Positions 17,860 through 26,344 of a stretch of 64,000 nt of DNA are shown here, piece after piece (position 1 is the stretch's first letter; the number at the start of each line of letters is the position of its first letter). The DNA lies in contig CAVWYT010000016.1 in assembly GCA_963759295.1 (NCBI GenBank), positions 1-64,000 on the forward strand, in the 5' to 3' direction. This stretch comes from WHSW01 sp963759295. Lineage in GTDB: Bacteria; Actinomycetota; Thermoleophilia; Solirubrobacterales; 70-9. The notes below the pieces were generated by a model. It was given only the letters and a program-made list of their open reading frames with translations. It made no database searches and had not been told where the DNA came from. Position numbers and translations under genes: made by a program.

Positions 17860-18807
17860 GTGACCGAGGAGCGCCTGCCGCAGCCGGGGTTCGAGGAGTG
17901 GCAGGCGGAGTTGCATGGCCACGAGGTCATCTACCGGATGGCCGGCAGTGGCCCGCCGGTGGTCCTGATCCACGGGATGGTCAACTCCTCGAAGCACTGG
18001 CGGGGCGTCGCCGAGCGCCTCGCCGACTCCTACACAGTGATCGCGCCCGACCTGATCGGTCACGGCGACTCGGCGACGCCGCGAGGCGACTACTCGCTCG
18101 GCGCCCACGCGGCGGCGATCCGCGATCTGCTGGCGGCGCTCGGCGTGCGCAACGCGACGGTGGTCGGCCACTCGCTCGGGGGCGGGGTTGCGATGCAGTT
18201 CTTCTGGCAATTCCCGGAGCGCGTCGACCGGCTGGTGCTGGTCTCGAGCGGTGGGCTCGGCCCCCGGGTCAGCCCGCTGTTGCGGCTCGCGGCGGTCCCG
18301 GGGGCCTCCCCGGCGCTGGCGCTCGCCGCGCGGCCGCGGGTGGTCGCCGCGATCGGGGTCGCCGCGAAGGCGCTCGAGCGCCGCGGCTCGGAAAAGGGCG
18401 TCTACCTCGACGCCGTCGCGAGGGCGCTGCGGCCGCTTCAAGGGGAGGGGGCGCGTCGCGCCTTCCTCCAGACGCTGCGTGCGGTGATCGACGGCCGCGG
18501 CCAGCGGGTCAGCGCCGTCGACCGCCTCTATCTGCTCGGGCCGGTGCCGACCCTGATCGTCTGGGGGGAGCGCGATCGGACGATCCCGCTCGAAGACGGT
18601 CGCGCGGCTCACGCGGCGATCCCGCACAGCCGCTTCGAGACCCTGCCCGGGGCGGCGCACTTCCCGCACCTCGAGGACCCGGACGGCCTCGCGGCGGTGC
18701 TCCGCGACTTCCTCGAAACGACCGAGCCTTACCGCCTCGACGCCGACGACTGGGAGGAGCTGCTCGCCCTGCGCACGGTCCGTCGGCGCAGGCTGCGGGC
18801 GGCTTAG
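17860..18807 (+). CDS. Alpha/beta hydrolase
   Basis: The protein has 315 residues from GTG at 17,860. The oxyanion HG motif (VVLIHGMVNSSKHW), the nucleophile elbow GHSLGG, the acid in WGERDRTIP and the catalytic His in GAAHFPHLED complete the triad. The cap region is helical. It is probably a soluble esterase, epoxide-hydrolase-like or C-C hydrolase enzyme, and substrate cannot be read from sequence. It converges with the glycosyltransferase gene, overlapping it by 4 bp. Confidence 0.85.
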   Translation: MTEERLPQPGFEEWQAELHGHEVIYRMAGSGPPVVLIHGMVNSSKHWRGVAERLADSYTVIAPDLIGHGDSATPRGDYSLGAHAAAIRDLLAALGVRNATVVGHSLGGGVAMQFFWQFPERVDRLVLVSSGGLGPRVSPLLRLAAVPGASPALALAARPRVVAAIGVAAKALERRGSEKGVYLDAVARALRPLQGEGARRAFLQTLRAVIDGRGQRVSAVDRLYLLGPVPTLIVWGERDRTIPLEDGRAAHAAIPHSRFETLPGAAHFPHLEDPDGLAAVLRDFLETTEPYRLDADDWEELLALRTVRRRRLRAA

Positions 18808-20075
18808 TCGGCGAGGGCCTCGATCAGATCGGCGGCGCGTTCCGTCCCTGGCGTCGCGCGCAGCCGGCGTGAGACCGCGTCGAGGTGATCGGCGAGCGCC
18901 GCGTCGTCCAGCAGCCGGTCGATCGCGGCGCGCAGCTCGGCCGGCTCGTGCTCGTAGGTGGCAAGCCGGACGCCGAACCCGGTCTCGTCGACGCGCTGGG
19001 CGTTGTCGTACTGGTCCCAGAACAGCGGCAGCACCACCATCGGCTTGCCGAAGTGCAGGCACTCGGTGACCGTGTTGTTGCCGCCGTGGGTGACGACGAC
19101 GTCGACCATCGGCAGGATCGAGGCCTGGGGCAAGAACTCCTCGCCGACCATGTTGGCGGCCAGCTCGAGCTGTTGGTGCTGTGGCCCCATCGAGACGATC
19201 ACCCGGTACGGCGCGTCCGCGAGCCCGGCGATCAGCGAGCGCATCAGCTCGACGTCCGCCGACCCGAGCGAACCGAGGCTGAGATAGACGAGCGGCCCCT
19301 CCGCTTCGGCGAGCGACTCGGGCAGCTCCCACTCGGCGTCGGTGCTACGCACGCTGGATTCGAGGTTGTGCCAACGCTCGCCGAGCGGGCGCGAGCGGGC
19401 GTAGTCGACCTCGTTCGGATAGAGCCAGAAATTGAGCCACTCCGAGGTGTGGACGAACTCCAGCTCGCGGAGCGGGGGGGCGCCGCGCTCGCGACAGAAC
19501 TCGTCGAAGCCGGCCTGCAGCGGCCCGAGCGCCCGCGCGTACTCCTCGCGGTAGGCGGCCCACCGCGAGCGCTCCGCGGTCGGGTAGCCCGAGAACGGGG
19601 GCGGAACCTCGGGGTCCTTGATCTCGGCGGGGTTGCAGGAAACGATCCGCACCCATGGCACCCCGGAGGCCGGCAGGGCCGGGAACGAGACGACGTTGTC
19701 CTCGACGATCGCGTCGGGTCGGACCTCGTCGATGATCTCCACCAGGCGCTCGTCGACGTAGCGTGCGCCGTCGCAGAGTGCCTCGAACGTCGGCGCGATG
19801 AAGCCCTCGAGCTGCTCGATCGTCGGGCGCCGGAAGACGGGCGCGGTGTCGCGAATGAAGTCCTTCCAGAACTGCCCCGGGTCCTCCTCGTGCTCTGCCG
19901 GCGGCGTCAGCCGCATCAGCCGCTCCTCGAATCCCTTCTCGGCCAGCGCGCCCTGAAACGACTCCTCGACGATGAACACGACCCGGTGGCCGCGACGTCG
20001 CAGGACGTCGCCGATCCCGATGCAGTTGTTGGTCGGCCCGTAGGCGCTCTCGGGGAAGAAGGCGAAGCTCGCCAT
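18804..20075 (-). CDS. UGT/macrolide-type glycosyltransferase (GT1, GT-B fold)
   Basis: The product is 423 residues from the ATG at 20,075 (MASFAFFPESAYGPTNNC). An in-frame GTG at 20,126 is less likely because it runs towards the riboswitch promoter region. The C-terminal domain contains VYLSLGSLGSADVELM, VDVVVTHGGNNTVTEC and MVVLPLFWDQYDNAQR, the nucleotide-sugar-binding signature of UGT-like enzymes. Known relatives glycosylate lipids, sterols, macrolides or carotenoids. It sits near P450, SDR and monooxygenase genes, compatible with modification of a hydrophobic small molecule, but it is divergent from the Rpf gene and not in one operon with them. Confidence 0.8.
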   Translation of the reverse strand: MASFAFFPESAYGPTNNCIGIGDVLRRRGHRVVFIVEESFQGALAEKGFEERLMRLTPPAEHEEDPGQFWKDFIRDTAPVFRRPTIEQLEGFIAPTFEALCDGARYVDERLVEIIDEVRPDAIVEDNVVSFPALPASGVPWVRIVSCNPAEIKDPEVPPPFSGYPTAERSRWAAYREEYARALGPLQAGFDEFCRERGAPPLRELEFVHTSEWLNFWLYPNEVDYARSRPLGERWHNLESSVRSTDAEWELPESLAEAEGPLVYLSLGSLGSADVELMRSLIAGLADAPYRVIVSMGPQHQQLELAANMVGEEFLPQASILPMVDVVVTHGGNNTVTECLHFGKPMVVLPLFWDQYDNAQRVDETGFGVRLATYEHEPAELRAAIDRLLDDAALADHLDAVSRRLRATPGTERAADLIEALAD

Positions 20076-20164
20076 CGCGCGGAATCTATCGTTGACGACC
20101 CGGCCACCGGGGCCCGAGCCGCTCACGGTTCGCTAATAGTCTGCTAACCTGCCCGCCAACCTGC

Positions 20165-20300
20165 TGAGTCCCCGCCGATCCGAAACGGCGGGGTACGGGG
20201 GACCCGATAGTCGGGGCGAATCGCGGCCGTGCCGCGTAGCGCAGAGCTCTCACTCACGCGCGAGCCCGTCAGCTAACCCCGGAAGCGACGAGAGCGGAGC
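20165..20300 (+). ncRNA. c-di-AMP (ydaO/yuaA) riboswitch
   Basis: The region upstream of the Rpf-like gene shows the actinobacterial ydaO pattern: a CCCCGCCG...CGGCGGGG stem, then TACGGGGGACCC, GGGGCGAATC, CTCACTC, GAGCCCGTCAGCTAACCCCG and GAAGCG close to the ATG at 20,311. The riboswitch class binds cyclic di-AMP and commonly controls cell-wall hydrolases and resuscitation factors in actinobacteria. The downstream gene fits exactly. I see no convincing terminator hairpin with a T-tract, so control may be at translation. Confidence 0.85.
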
Positions 20301-20310
20301 GTGAATTTCG

Positions 20311-20751
20311 ATGCCAATTCGTCCTGTCCTGGTGAACCCAAAGCCGCGGGTCGCGGCGCTCGCCGCCGCCTTACTGGTCACCCTCGCCGGCGTCTCGTTG
20401 GCCGCCAGCGGCGCCGACGCTGCCTCCTCGGGGGGGATCACGAACGTCGAGTCGACCGATGACGGCACCGCGCTGGAGGGCACGAAGTACGAGCGCCTCT
20501 GGGACCGCGTCTCGCGCGCGGACAAGCGCTGGGCGCACCGGACCAGCGAGTGCGAGTCCGGCGGCGATCCCGATGCGATCGGCGGCGGTGGCACGTATCG
20601 GGGCGCGTTTCAGTTCATGAGGTCGACCTGGAAGGCGGCGCCGAAGAGTCCCGGCGGGGACCCGATCGACTACACGTACCGGACCCAGGCCGTGGTCGCG
20701 GTGATGCTGAAGCGCGCGGACGGCGCCCAGCACTGGCCGGGCTGCGGATAG
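20311..20751 (+). CDS. Secreted Rpf-like transglycosylase domain protein
   Basis: The product has 146 residues. A signal peptide (AALAAALLVTLAGVSLAASG, cleavage near ADA) is followed by a linker and a C-terminal lysozyme-like transglycosylase domain: HRTSECESGGDPDAIGGGGT, GAFQFMRSTWKAA and AVVAVMLKRADGAQHWPGCG. The Glu in SECESGG corresponds to the catalytic acid of resuscitation-promoting factors. It should cleave peptidoglycan outside the cell during growth or resuscitation. It is controlled by the upstream c-di-AMP riboswitch. Confidence 0.85.
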   Translation: MPIRPVLVNPKPRVAALAAALLVTLAGVSLAASGADAASSGGITNVESTDDGTALEGTKYERLWDRVSRADKRWAHRTSECESGGDPDAIGGGGTYRGAFQFMRSTWKAAPKSPGGDPIDYTYRTQAVVAVMLKRADGAQHWPGCG

Positions 20752-20760
20752 GTACGCCGC

Positions 20761-22242
20761 TCAGACGGCGACCCGGTAGTCGCCGGGATTGATCCGCCGG
20801 GTGCGCCGGCGGTACTCGAGCCACGGGCCCGGCCAGTTGTTGGTGTTCTCGCCGTTGGCGTTGACGTACCAGTTGGAGCAGCCTCCGGACGTCCACACGG
20901 TGCGCGCGCTGCGCTGCTCGATCTCCGCTCTCCACGCCGCCTGCGCCTCGCGGCGCAAATCGATCCACCGGTAGCCCCCGGCGCGCAGCCGCCGGATCGC
21001 GTCGAGCGCGTAGCTGAACTGGGATTCCAGCGTGTAGGGCACGGATCCCGCTCCATGGTTGGTGTTCGGCCCGTAGAGCACGAACATGTTCGGGAAGCCC
21101 GACACGGTCATCCCGAGGAACGCCTCGGGCCGGTCGGCCCAGACCTCGTTCAGCTCCGCGCCCCCGAGCCCGTGAACCTGCATCGGCGCGACGAAGTCGT
21201 GGCTTCGAAAGCCGGTGCCGAAGACGATCACGTCCGCCTCGCGCTCGACGCCGTCGGCGGTCCGCACACCGCCCGGAGTGATCCGCTCGATCTCGTCGGT
21301 GACCAGCTCGACGTCGGGCCGGGTCAGGGTCGGGTACCAGTCGCTCGTGAACAGGACTCGCTTGCAGCCGATCTCGTAATCCGGCGTCGCCTTGGCGAGC
21401 AGCTCGGGGTGGTCGCCGAGCACGCGCCGGCGCTCGCGCTCGGCGAGCCGCCTGATCGGCGCGGCGACCCATGCGCGGCCGGTGAAGCCGTAGGTCGCGC
21501 ACTCGAGGAAGGCGAAGAACCCGGCGCGGCTGGCGGCGACGCGAAGCGGAAAGCGCTCGAACACGCGCCGCTCCCACTCGGGGTACAGGCGGTCGACCTT
21601 CGGCACGATCCACGGGGCGGAGCGCTGATAGATGGTCAGCTCGGCGGTGATCGGGGCGATCTCGGGGACGAACTGGATCGCGCTCGCGCCGGTGCCGAGC
21701 ACCGCCACCCGCCGGCCGGCGAGCTCGCAGTCGTGCTCCCAGTCGGCGGAGTGAAAGGCCGGTCCGTCGAAGTCCGCGAGCCCCGGCAGCGCCGGTATCG
21801 CGGGCGTCGCGAGCTGCCCGCAGGCGGTGACGAGGACGTCGAACTCGTGGCTGGTCCCGGCTTCGGTGCGCAGCGTCCAGCGTCCCTCGGTCGCGTCGAA
21901 GCTCGCCGCGGCGACCGCGGTGCCGAGTCGCAGATGCGGCGTGATCCCGAAGCTTCGCGAGCAGTCCTCGAGGTAGCGCAGGATCTCCGGCTGCGGCGCA
22001 TAGCGGCGCGACCACCGGTGGCCGGGCGCAAATGAGTACGAGTACAGGTGCGAGGGCACGTCGCAGGCGGCGCCGGGATAGGTGTTCGCGCGCCAGACCC
22101 CGCCGACCGTGTCGGCACGCTCGAAGATCTCGAAGTGCTCGAAGCCGGCCCGCCGCAGGGTGATCCCCATGCCCACACCGCCGAAGCCCGCTCCGACGAT
22201 GCCGACCGAGATCTCGCGTCTGGCACCGTTGGTCGCGCTCAT
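20761..22242 (-). CDS. Flavin-dependent monooxygenase (Baeyer-Villiger type)
   Basis: The protein has 493 residues. It has two Rossmann motifs: GIVGAGFGGVGMGI for FAD near the N-terminus and VAVLGTGASAIQFV for NADPH. The BVMO-type signature is FDGPAFHSADWEHD, with Glu where Pro is common after Trp, and FGTGFRSHDF is the C-terminal FAD contact. These enzymes insert oxygen into ketones or oxidise amines and sulfides in the cytoplasm. NMFVLYGPNTNHG is also typical. The gene lies 59 bp downstream of the P450 gene on the same strand and may be cotranscribed with it. Confidence 0.88.
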   Translation of the reverse strand: MSATNGARREISVGIVGAGFGGVGMGITLRRAGFEHFEIFERADTVGGVWRANTYPGAACDVPSHLYSYSFAPGHRWSRRYAPQPEILRYLEDCSRSFGITPHLRLGTAVAAASFDATEGRWTLRTEAGTSHEFDVLVTACGQLATPAIPALPGLADFDGPAFHSADWEHDCELAGRRVAVLGTGASAIQFVPEIAPITAELTIYQRSAPWIVPKVDRLYPEWERRVFERFPLRVAASRAGFFAFLECATYGFTGRAWVAAPIRRLAERERRRVLGDHPELLAKATPDYEIGCKRVLFTSDWYPTLTRPDVELVTDEIERITPGGVRTADGVEREADVIVFGTGFRSHDFVAPMQVHGLGGAELNEVWADRPEAFLGMTVSGFPNMFVLYGPNTNHGAGSVPYTLESQFSYALDAIRRLRAGGYRWIDLRREAQAAWRAEIEQRSARTVWTSGGCSNWYVNANGENTNNWPGPWLEYRRRTRRINPGDYRVAV

Positions 22243-22301
22243 CGCGACGCCCAGCCTACCTCGGTCCGACGTTCCGGCGACACGGACGGCCGGCTGAGAG
22301 C

Positions 22302-23783
22302 TCAGGACAGTGGGTCGGGCAGCGCTCGCTCGCGGACCCGCATCGGCAGGCCGCCGTCGGGCGAGAGCGTCGGCATCTGGCGCACCGTCATCGTGCGCCC
22401 GGGAAGCCGCTCGAGGCGCAGCCGCTGGAGCAGCATCGTCGAGACGAGCTTCACCTCGGTCTGGCCGAAGCGCTTGCCGATGCAGATCCTCGAGCCGCCG
22501 CCGAAGGGCACGTAGGCCCCGCGAGGCAGCGCCGCCTTGCGCTCGCGCGTGAATCGCTCCGGGATGAACGCCTCCGGGTCAACAAAGACGTCCGGCAGCC
22601 GATGGCTCGCCCACGAGCAGTAGTTGACGTGGGCGCCGGCCGGAACCGTCTGGCCCTCGAACTCGAAGTCCCGCACCGCCCGGCGGGGCCCGATCCACGC
22701 CGGCGGGTAGAGGCGCAGCACCTCGTCGACGACCATGTCGAGGTAGGGCAGCTCGCGCTCGAGCTGAGCGGGCGTCGGCTCGGCGCCGAGCACTCGGTCC
22801 TGCTCCGAGAGCAGCTCCGCGAGCACCCGCGGATTGCGAGCGAGCTCGTAGAACATGAACGAGAGGGTGGACGTCGACGTGTCGTGTCCGGCGAACATCA
22901 GCGTGATCACCTGATCGCGGATCTCGTCGTCCGAGAATCCCGAGCCATCCTCGTCGCGCGCGGTCAGCAGCAGGCTGAGGATGTCGCGCCGTTCCGGCTC
23001 GGGACGCGGGCGTCGCCGCGCGATCTCCTCGCCGACGATCCGGTCGAGCACCGCGCGCGACGCCATCAGCCGTCGCCACGGCGACCGCGGCCCGCGCAGC
23101 AGGCGCAGGTGGTACTCGGCGCCGTAGAAGGACAGCGCCCGCTCGAAGTGCTCGGCGGCGGCCGCGCCCCTGCCGCCGTCGTCGGGGTCGAGCCCGAGCA
23201 GGGCGCGCATCGCCACCCGCATCGCCAGCTTGCGAGCCCAGGCGTAGATGTCGACGATCGCCCCGGGGCGCAGGCCGGCGAGCGCCCGCTGCGCTTCGGA
23301 TGCCATCGTCGCCACGGCAGCCTCGATCTGGTCGCGGTGAAACGCCGGCATCATGATCCGCCGGGCGCGGTCGTGGTAGCCCCCGTCGATCGTCAGCAGC
23401 CCATCCCCGAGCAGCGGGATCAGATCGCCGAAGCTGCCCTCGCGCCAGTGGAAGTTGTGAGGATGGGTGACGGTGACGTAGGTGTTCGCCTCCGGCCCGA
23501 GCATGAAGACGACGCGCGCGTGCAGCATTCGAATGCTGAAGACCGGCCCATAGCGCTCGTAGTGGGAGAGCAGGATCGGGAGCGGGTCGTGCGCCATTCG
23601 CTTCGTGAGCGCGAAGTCGAACCGGCTCGGTCCGGGAGGAAACGGCACTCGGGCGCGACGCTCACTGAGGACGTCGCCGAGCACGCGCGCCCACGGGTTG
23701 GACGAGGCGCGCGGCGGGCGCCGATCGCTCTCGGGCGGCCCGTGCTCGGGCGCTCCTGCAGCTGGCGGCTCGGCGATAGTCAT
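22302..23783 (-). CDS. Cytochrome P450
   Basis: The protein has 493 residues from the ATG at 23,783 (MTIAEPPAAGAPEH). A longer upstream frame overlaps the divergent promoter and is rejected. The I-helix oxygen motif is FAGHDTSTS, the ExxR motif is EVLRL, and the haem-binding loop is FGGGSRICIGKRFG with the axial Cys. LPYLDMVVDEVLRLYPPAW and FIPERF fit class CYP110/CYP4-like bacterial P450s. It has no membrane anchor and needs external redox partners that are not in the window. Its neighbours are a monooxygenase on the same strand and an SDR on the other. Confidence 0.92.
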   Translation of the reverse strand: MTIAEPPAAGAPEHGPPESDRRPPRASSNPWARVLGDVLSERRARVPFPPGPSRFDFALTKRMAHDPLPILLSHYERYGPVFSIRMLHARVVFMLGPEANTYVTVTHPHNFHWREGSFGDLIPLLGDGLLTIDGGYHDRARRIMMPAFHRDQIEAAVATMASEAQRALAGLRPGAIVDIYAWARKLAMRVAMRALLGLDPDDGGRGAAAAEHFERALSFYGAEYHLRLLRGPRSPWRRLMASRAVLDRIVGEEIARRRPRPEPERRDILSLLLTARDEDGSGFSDDEIRDQVITLMFAGHDTSTSTLSFMFYELARNPRVLAELLSEQDRVLGAEPTPAQLERELPYLDMVVDEVLRLYPPAWIGPRRAVRDFEFEGQTVPAGAHVNYCSWASHRLPDVFVDPEAFIPERFTRERKAALPRGAYVPFGGGSRICIGKRFGQTEVKLVSTMLLQRLRLERLPGRTMTVRQMPTLSPDGGLPMRVRERALPDPLS

Positions 23784-23901
23784 CCGTGTGGGAGCGAACG
23801 CTAGCCGCTCGTCAACCGCCGCCCGTTCCACGGGCGCCCCGCCGTGCATCCCCGGAGCGATACGCTGCGCGCCCGCTCCGCGAGCGGCGCATTGATTCGA
23901 C

Positions 23902-23909
23902 AAGGAGGA
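23902..23909 (+). promoter_or_regulatory. Strong Shine-Dalgarno of the SDR gene
   Basis: The sequence aaggagga lies five bases before the ATG at 23,915 and decides that start over the long upstream open frame. Confidence 0.65.
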
Positions 23910-23914
23910 AGTTG

Positions 23915-24805
23915 ATGGCACGCGAACCGCGTTCTCTGTCCGGCAAGGTCGTAGCGATCACCGGCGGTGCCAGGGGGATCGGCGAATCGACCGCCCGGGC
24001 GCTCGTCGCCAAGGGAGCGAAGGTCGCGATCGGCGACCTCGACCGCGAGCTCGCCGAGAGCACCGCTGCGGCGCTCGGCGGCGGGACGCTGGCGCTCGAG
24101 CTCGACGTCACCCGACGCGACTCGTTCGAGGGCTTCCTCGACCAGGTCGAGGAGCGGCTCGGCTCGCTCGACGTGCTGATCAACAACGCCGGGATCATGC
24201 CGCTGGGCCGGTTCGTCGACGAGGACGACCTGACCGCTCGCCGGATGGTCGACATCAACGTCCACGGCGTCCTCTACGGGATGAAGCTCGCCCTCCCACG
24301 GATGCAACGCCGGAACGCGGGACATATCGTCAACCTCGCCTCGCAGGCGGGCAAGGCGGGGTTCCCGGGCGGGGCGACCTACTGCGGGACCAAGCACTTC
24401 GTGGTCGGCGTCTCCGAGGCGGTGCGCGCCGAGCTGCGCGGGACCGCGATCGAGATCTCCTGCGTGATGCCGGCGGTCGTCAACACCGAGCTCGGGTCGG
24501 GCCTGCCGGAGACGCGGGCGGTGAAGAAGCTCGAGCCCGAGGACGTGGCCGAGGCGATCGTCGCGGCGCTCGAGCGGCCGAAGTTCGACGTCTGGGTGCC
24601 GCGCGAGAGCGTCGGCATCTACAAGTTCCTGCAGCTGTTGCCCCGGGGCGGTCGCGAGGCGGTCGCGCGGCTGCTCAAGGCGGACAAGGTGCTCGCCGAG
24701 GCCGACCCGACCGTGCGCGCCGGGTACGAGGATCGCGCCGCCCGCTCCGAGCCCGCGCTCGAGGGCGAGGGCGAGCGCGAGGCTGCGGAGACGCCGTCGA
24801 GCTAG
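23915..24805 (+). CDS. Short-chain dehydrogenase/reductase
   Basis: The product has 296 residues. The NAD(P)-binding motif is TGGARGIGESTA, followed by DVLINNAGIMPLG, the catalytic Ser in VNLASQAGK and Tyr-Lys in TYCGTKHF. IGDLD at the end of beta-2 suggests NAD preference. The last 25 residues are an acidic-basic tail rich in Glu and Arg, uncommon in classical SDRs. It is divergent from the P450 gene with 131 bp between starts. It is probably an alcohol or ketone oxidoreductase working on a related substrate, which is inference from neighbourhood only. Confidence 0.88.
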   Translation: MAREPRSLSGKVVAITGGARGIGESTARALVAKGAKVAIGDLDRELAESTAAALGGGTLALELDVTRRDSFEGFLDQVEERLGSLDVLINNAGIMPLGRFVDEDDLTARRMVDINVHGVLYGMKLALPRMQRRNAGHIVNLASQAGKAGFPGGATYCGTKHFVVGVSEAVRAELRGTAIEISCVMPAVVNTELGSGLPETRAVKKLEPEDVAEAIVAALERPKFDVWVPRESVGIYKFLQLLPRGGREAVARLLKADKVLAEADPTVRAGYEDRAARSEPALEGEGEREAAETPSS

Positions 24806-24823
24806 CGGGACGGCTCGACGGGC

Positions 24824-25549
24824 TCAGGCGGTCGAGAGAAGGGCGGCGAGCGCGAAGCCGAGCACGGTGACGAGGCCGACCTCGCCGCCGGCCTGATCGA
24901 ACGCCTCGGGCATCATCGTGTCGGCGAGCATGCAGAGGATCGCGCCGCCGGCGAACGCCTTGACGAACGCGATCACCTCCTCCGAGGCGCCGCCGAGGAG
25001 CTGGTAGCCGAGCGCCGCGGCGATCGCGGCCGCGGCGCATACGGCGACCCAGAGCGAGACGACCCACCGCCGCGAGTGACCCGCTCTCTGCAGCCCGGTG
25101 GTGGCCGACATCGACTCCGGGAGGTTCGAGAGGAAGACCGCGAGCACGAACGAGGCGCTCACGCCGCCGCCCGAGAGCAGGGTGAGCCCGATCGCCGCTG
25201 ACTCCGGGATGCCGTCGAGGAGCGCGCCGAGAGCGATGCCGAGCGGATCGCCCTCCGCCTGCTGGCCGAGCGAACGCTTGCGATTGGCGCCGCCAAGGGT
25301 GGCGATCGCTCGGTCCCCGCCGAAGAACACCGCCGCTCCGGCGGCAAGCCCGAGCGCCGCCGCGCCGCCGCCGCCGATCGTGATCGCCTCCTCGGTGAGG
25401 TCGAAGGCGACGGCGCTGATCAGCACGCCGGCGCCGAAGGCCATCACAAAGGCGTTGACGCGCGCGGATGGCCGCAGGAGGATCGCGATCGCAGCGCCGC
25501 CGAGCAACGCCAGGCCGCCCACCAGGCCCCAGAAAGCCGCCTCGAGCAC
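24824..25549 (-). CDS. ZIP-family metal transporter
   Basis: The product has 241 residues from GTG at 25,549, preferred because GGGGGAG lies upstream. A GTG at 25,585 adds 12 residues. About eight hydrophobic segments are present. The ZIP metal-site helices are visible as GALLDGIPESAAIGL and FLSNLPESMSATTG, with His/Asn/Pro-Glu positions of the zinc channel. A glycine-rich loop precedes them. It should import or move Zn2+ or Fe2+ across the membrane. It converges with the SDR gene. Confidence 0.82.
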   Translation of the reverse strand: MLEAAFWGLVGGLALLGGAAIAILLRPSARVNAFVMAFGAGVLISAVAFDLTEEAITIGGGGAAALGLAAGAAVFFGGDRAIATLGGANRKRSLGQQAEGDPLGIALGALLDGIPESAAIGLTLLSGGGVSASFVLAVFLSNLPESMSATTGLQRAGHSRRWVVSLWVAVCAAAAIAAALGYQLLGGASEEVIAFVKAFAGGAILCMLADTMMPEAFDQAGGEVGLVTVLGFALAALLSTA

Positions 25550-25640
25550 CCTGCCAGTCTCCCCCAATCGACGGTTCGCCGTCACCCACCCGGGTATGTG
25601 AACCGTTCGACCGAATGACGATGACCAGGAGGAACGACCG

Positions 25641-26341
25641 ATGACCGAGACGGCGAAGGATGCGAAGCTGATCCAGTACTTGGCCGAGGCTTACGGGAAG
25701 GAGAAGGAGCTCGAGACGTCGCTCGAGGCCCACATCGCGATGACGACCCGCAAGCCCTACCGCAAGCGGCTTCAGGAGCACCTGAAGGAAACCAAGTCGC
25801 ATGGGCGCCAGATCGAGCGCCGGATCAAGCAGATCGGCGGCCGGGACGCCCTGCAGCGGCTCGAGACGGCCGTCGGCCAGGTGACGGCGAAGGCGGTGGC
25901 GCTCGCCAAGGGCCCGATGCACGCCGTGCGCGGGACGCGCGAGGCCGAGAAGATGCTCAAGAACGCGAAGACCGAGTACTTCAACGAGCACGAGGAGATC
26001 GCCACCTACACGGCGATCGAGACGCTCGCCGAAAGCGTCGGCGACACCGAGACGGCGAAGCTCGCGCGGGGGATTCGCCGCGAGGAGGAGCGGATGGCGA
26101 ACTTCCTCTCGCGCCAGATCCCGGTCCTGACCAAGGCGGTGGTCACCGAGGAGATCCCGGCCGCGGAGCGCCGCAGCAGCTCGCGGCGGCGGCGGTCCGG
26201 GGGCCGCCGCTCGGGCCCGCGTTCGAGCTCCGGCGGAGGCCGGTCGCGCTCCGGGTCTTGCGGCGCGGCTCGCGCGCCTCGAGCTCGCGCTCCGGCTCGC
26301 GGCCATCGCGTCGCAGGCGGACGCCCGCCTCGCGCAGCTGA
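25641..26341 (+). CDS. YciF-like (DUF892) ferritin-fold protein with Arg/Ser-rich tail
   Basis: DAKLIQYLAEAYGKEKELETSL, then HLKETKSHGRQIERRI and EYFNEHEEIATYTAIETLAE form the four-helix ferritin-like bundle with Glu and ExxH metal positions. DUF892 proteins bind a di-metal site and are linked to stress. After residue 175 comes a tail of Arg, Ser and Gly repeats. The current frame runs to 26,468, deep into the convergent gene, and changes composition near 26,255. One frame over, the Arg/Ser pattern continues (SRASSSRSGSRPSRRRR) to a TGA at 26,339-26,341, 3 bp short of the next gene. A one-base indel near 26,255 is therefore likely. Confidence 0.75.
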
Positions 26342-26344
26342 TCG

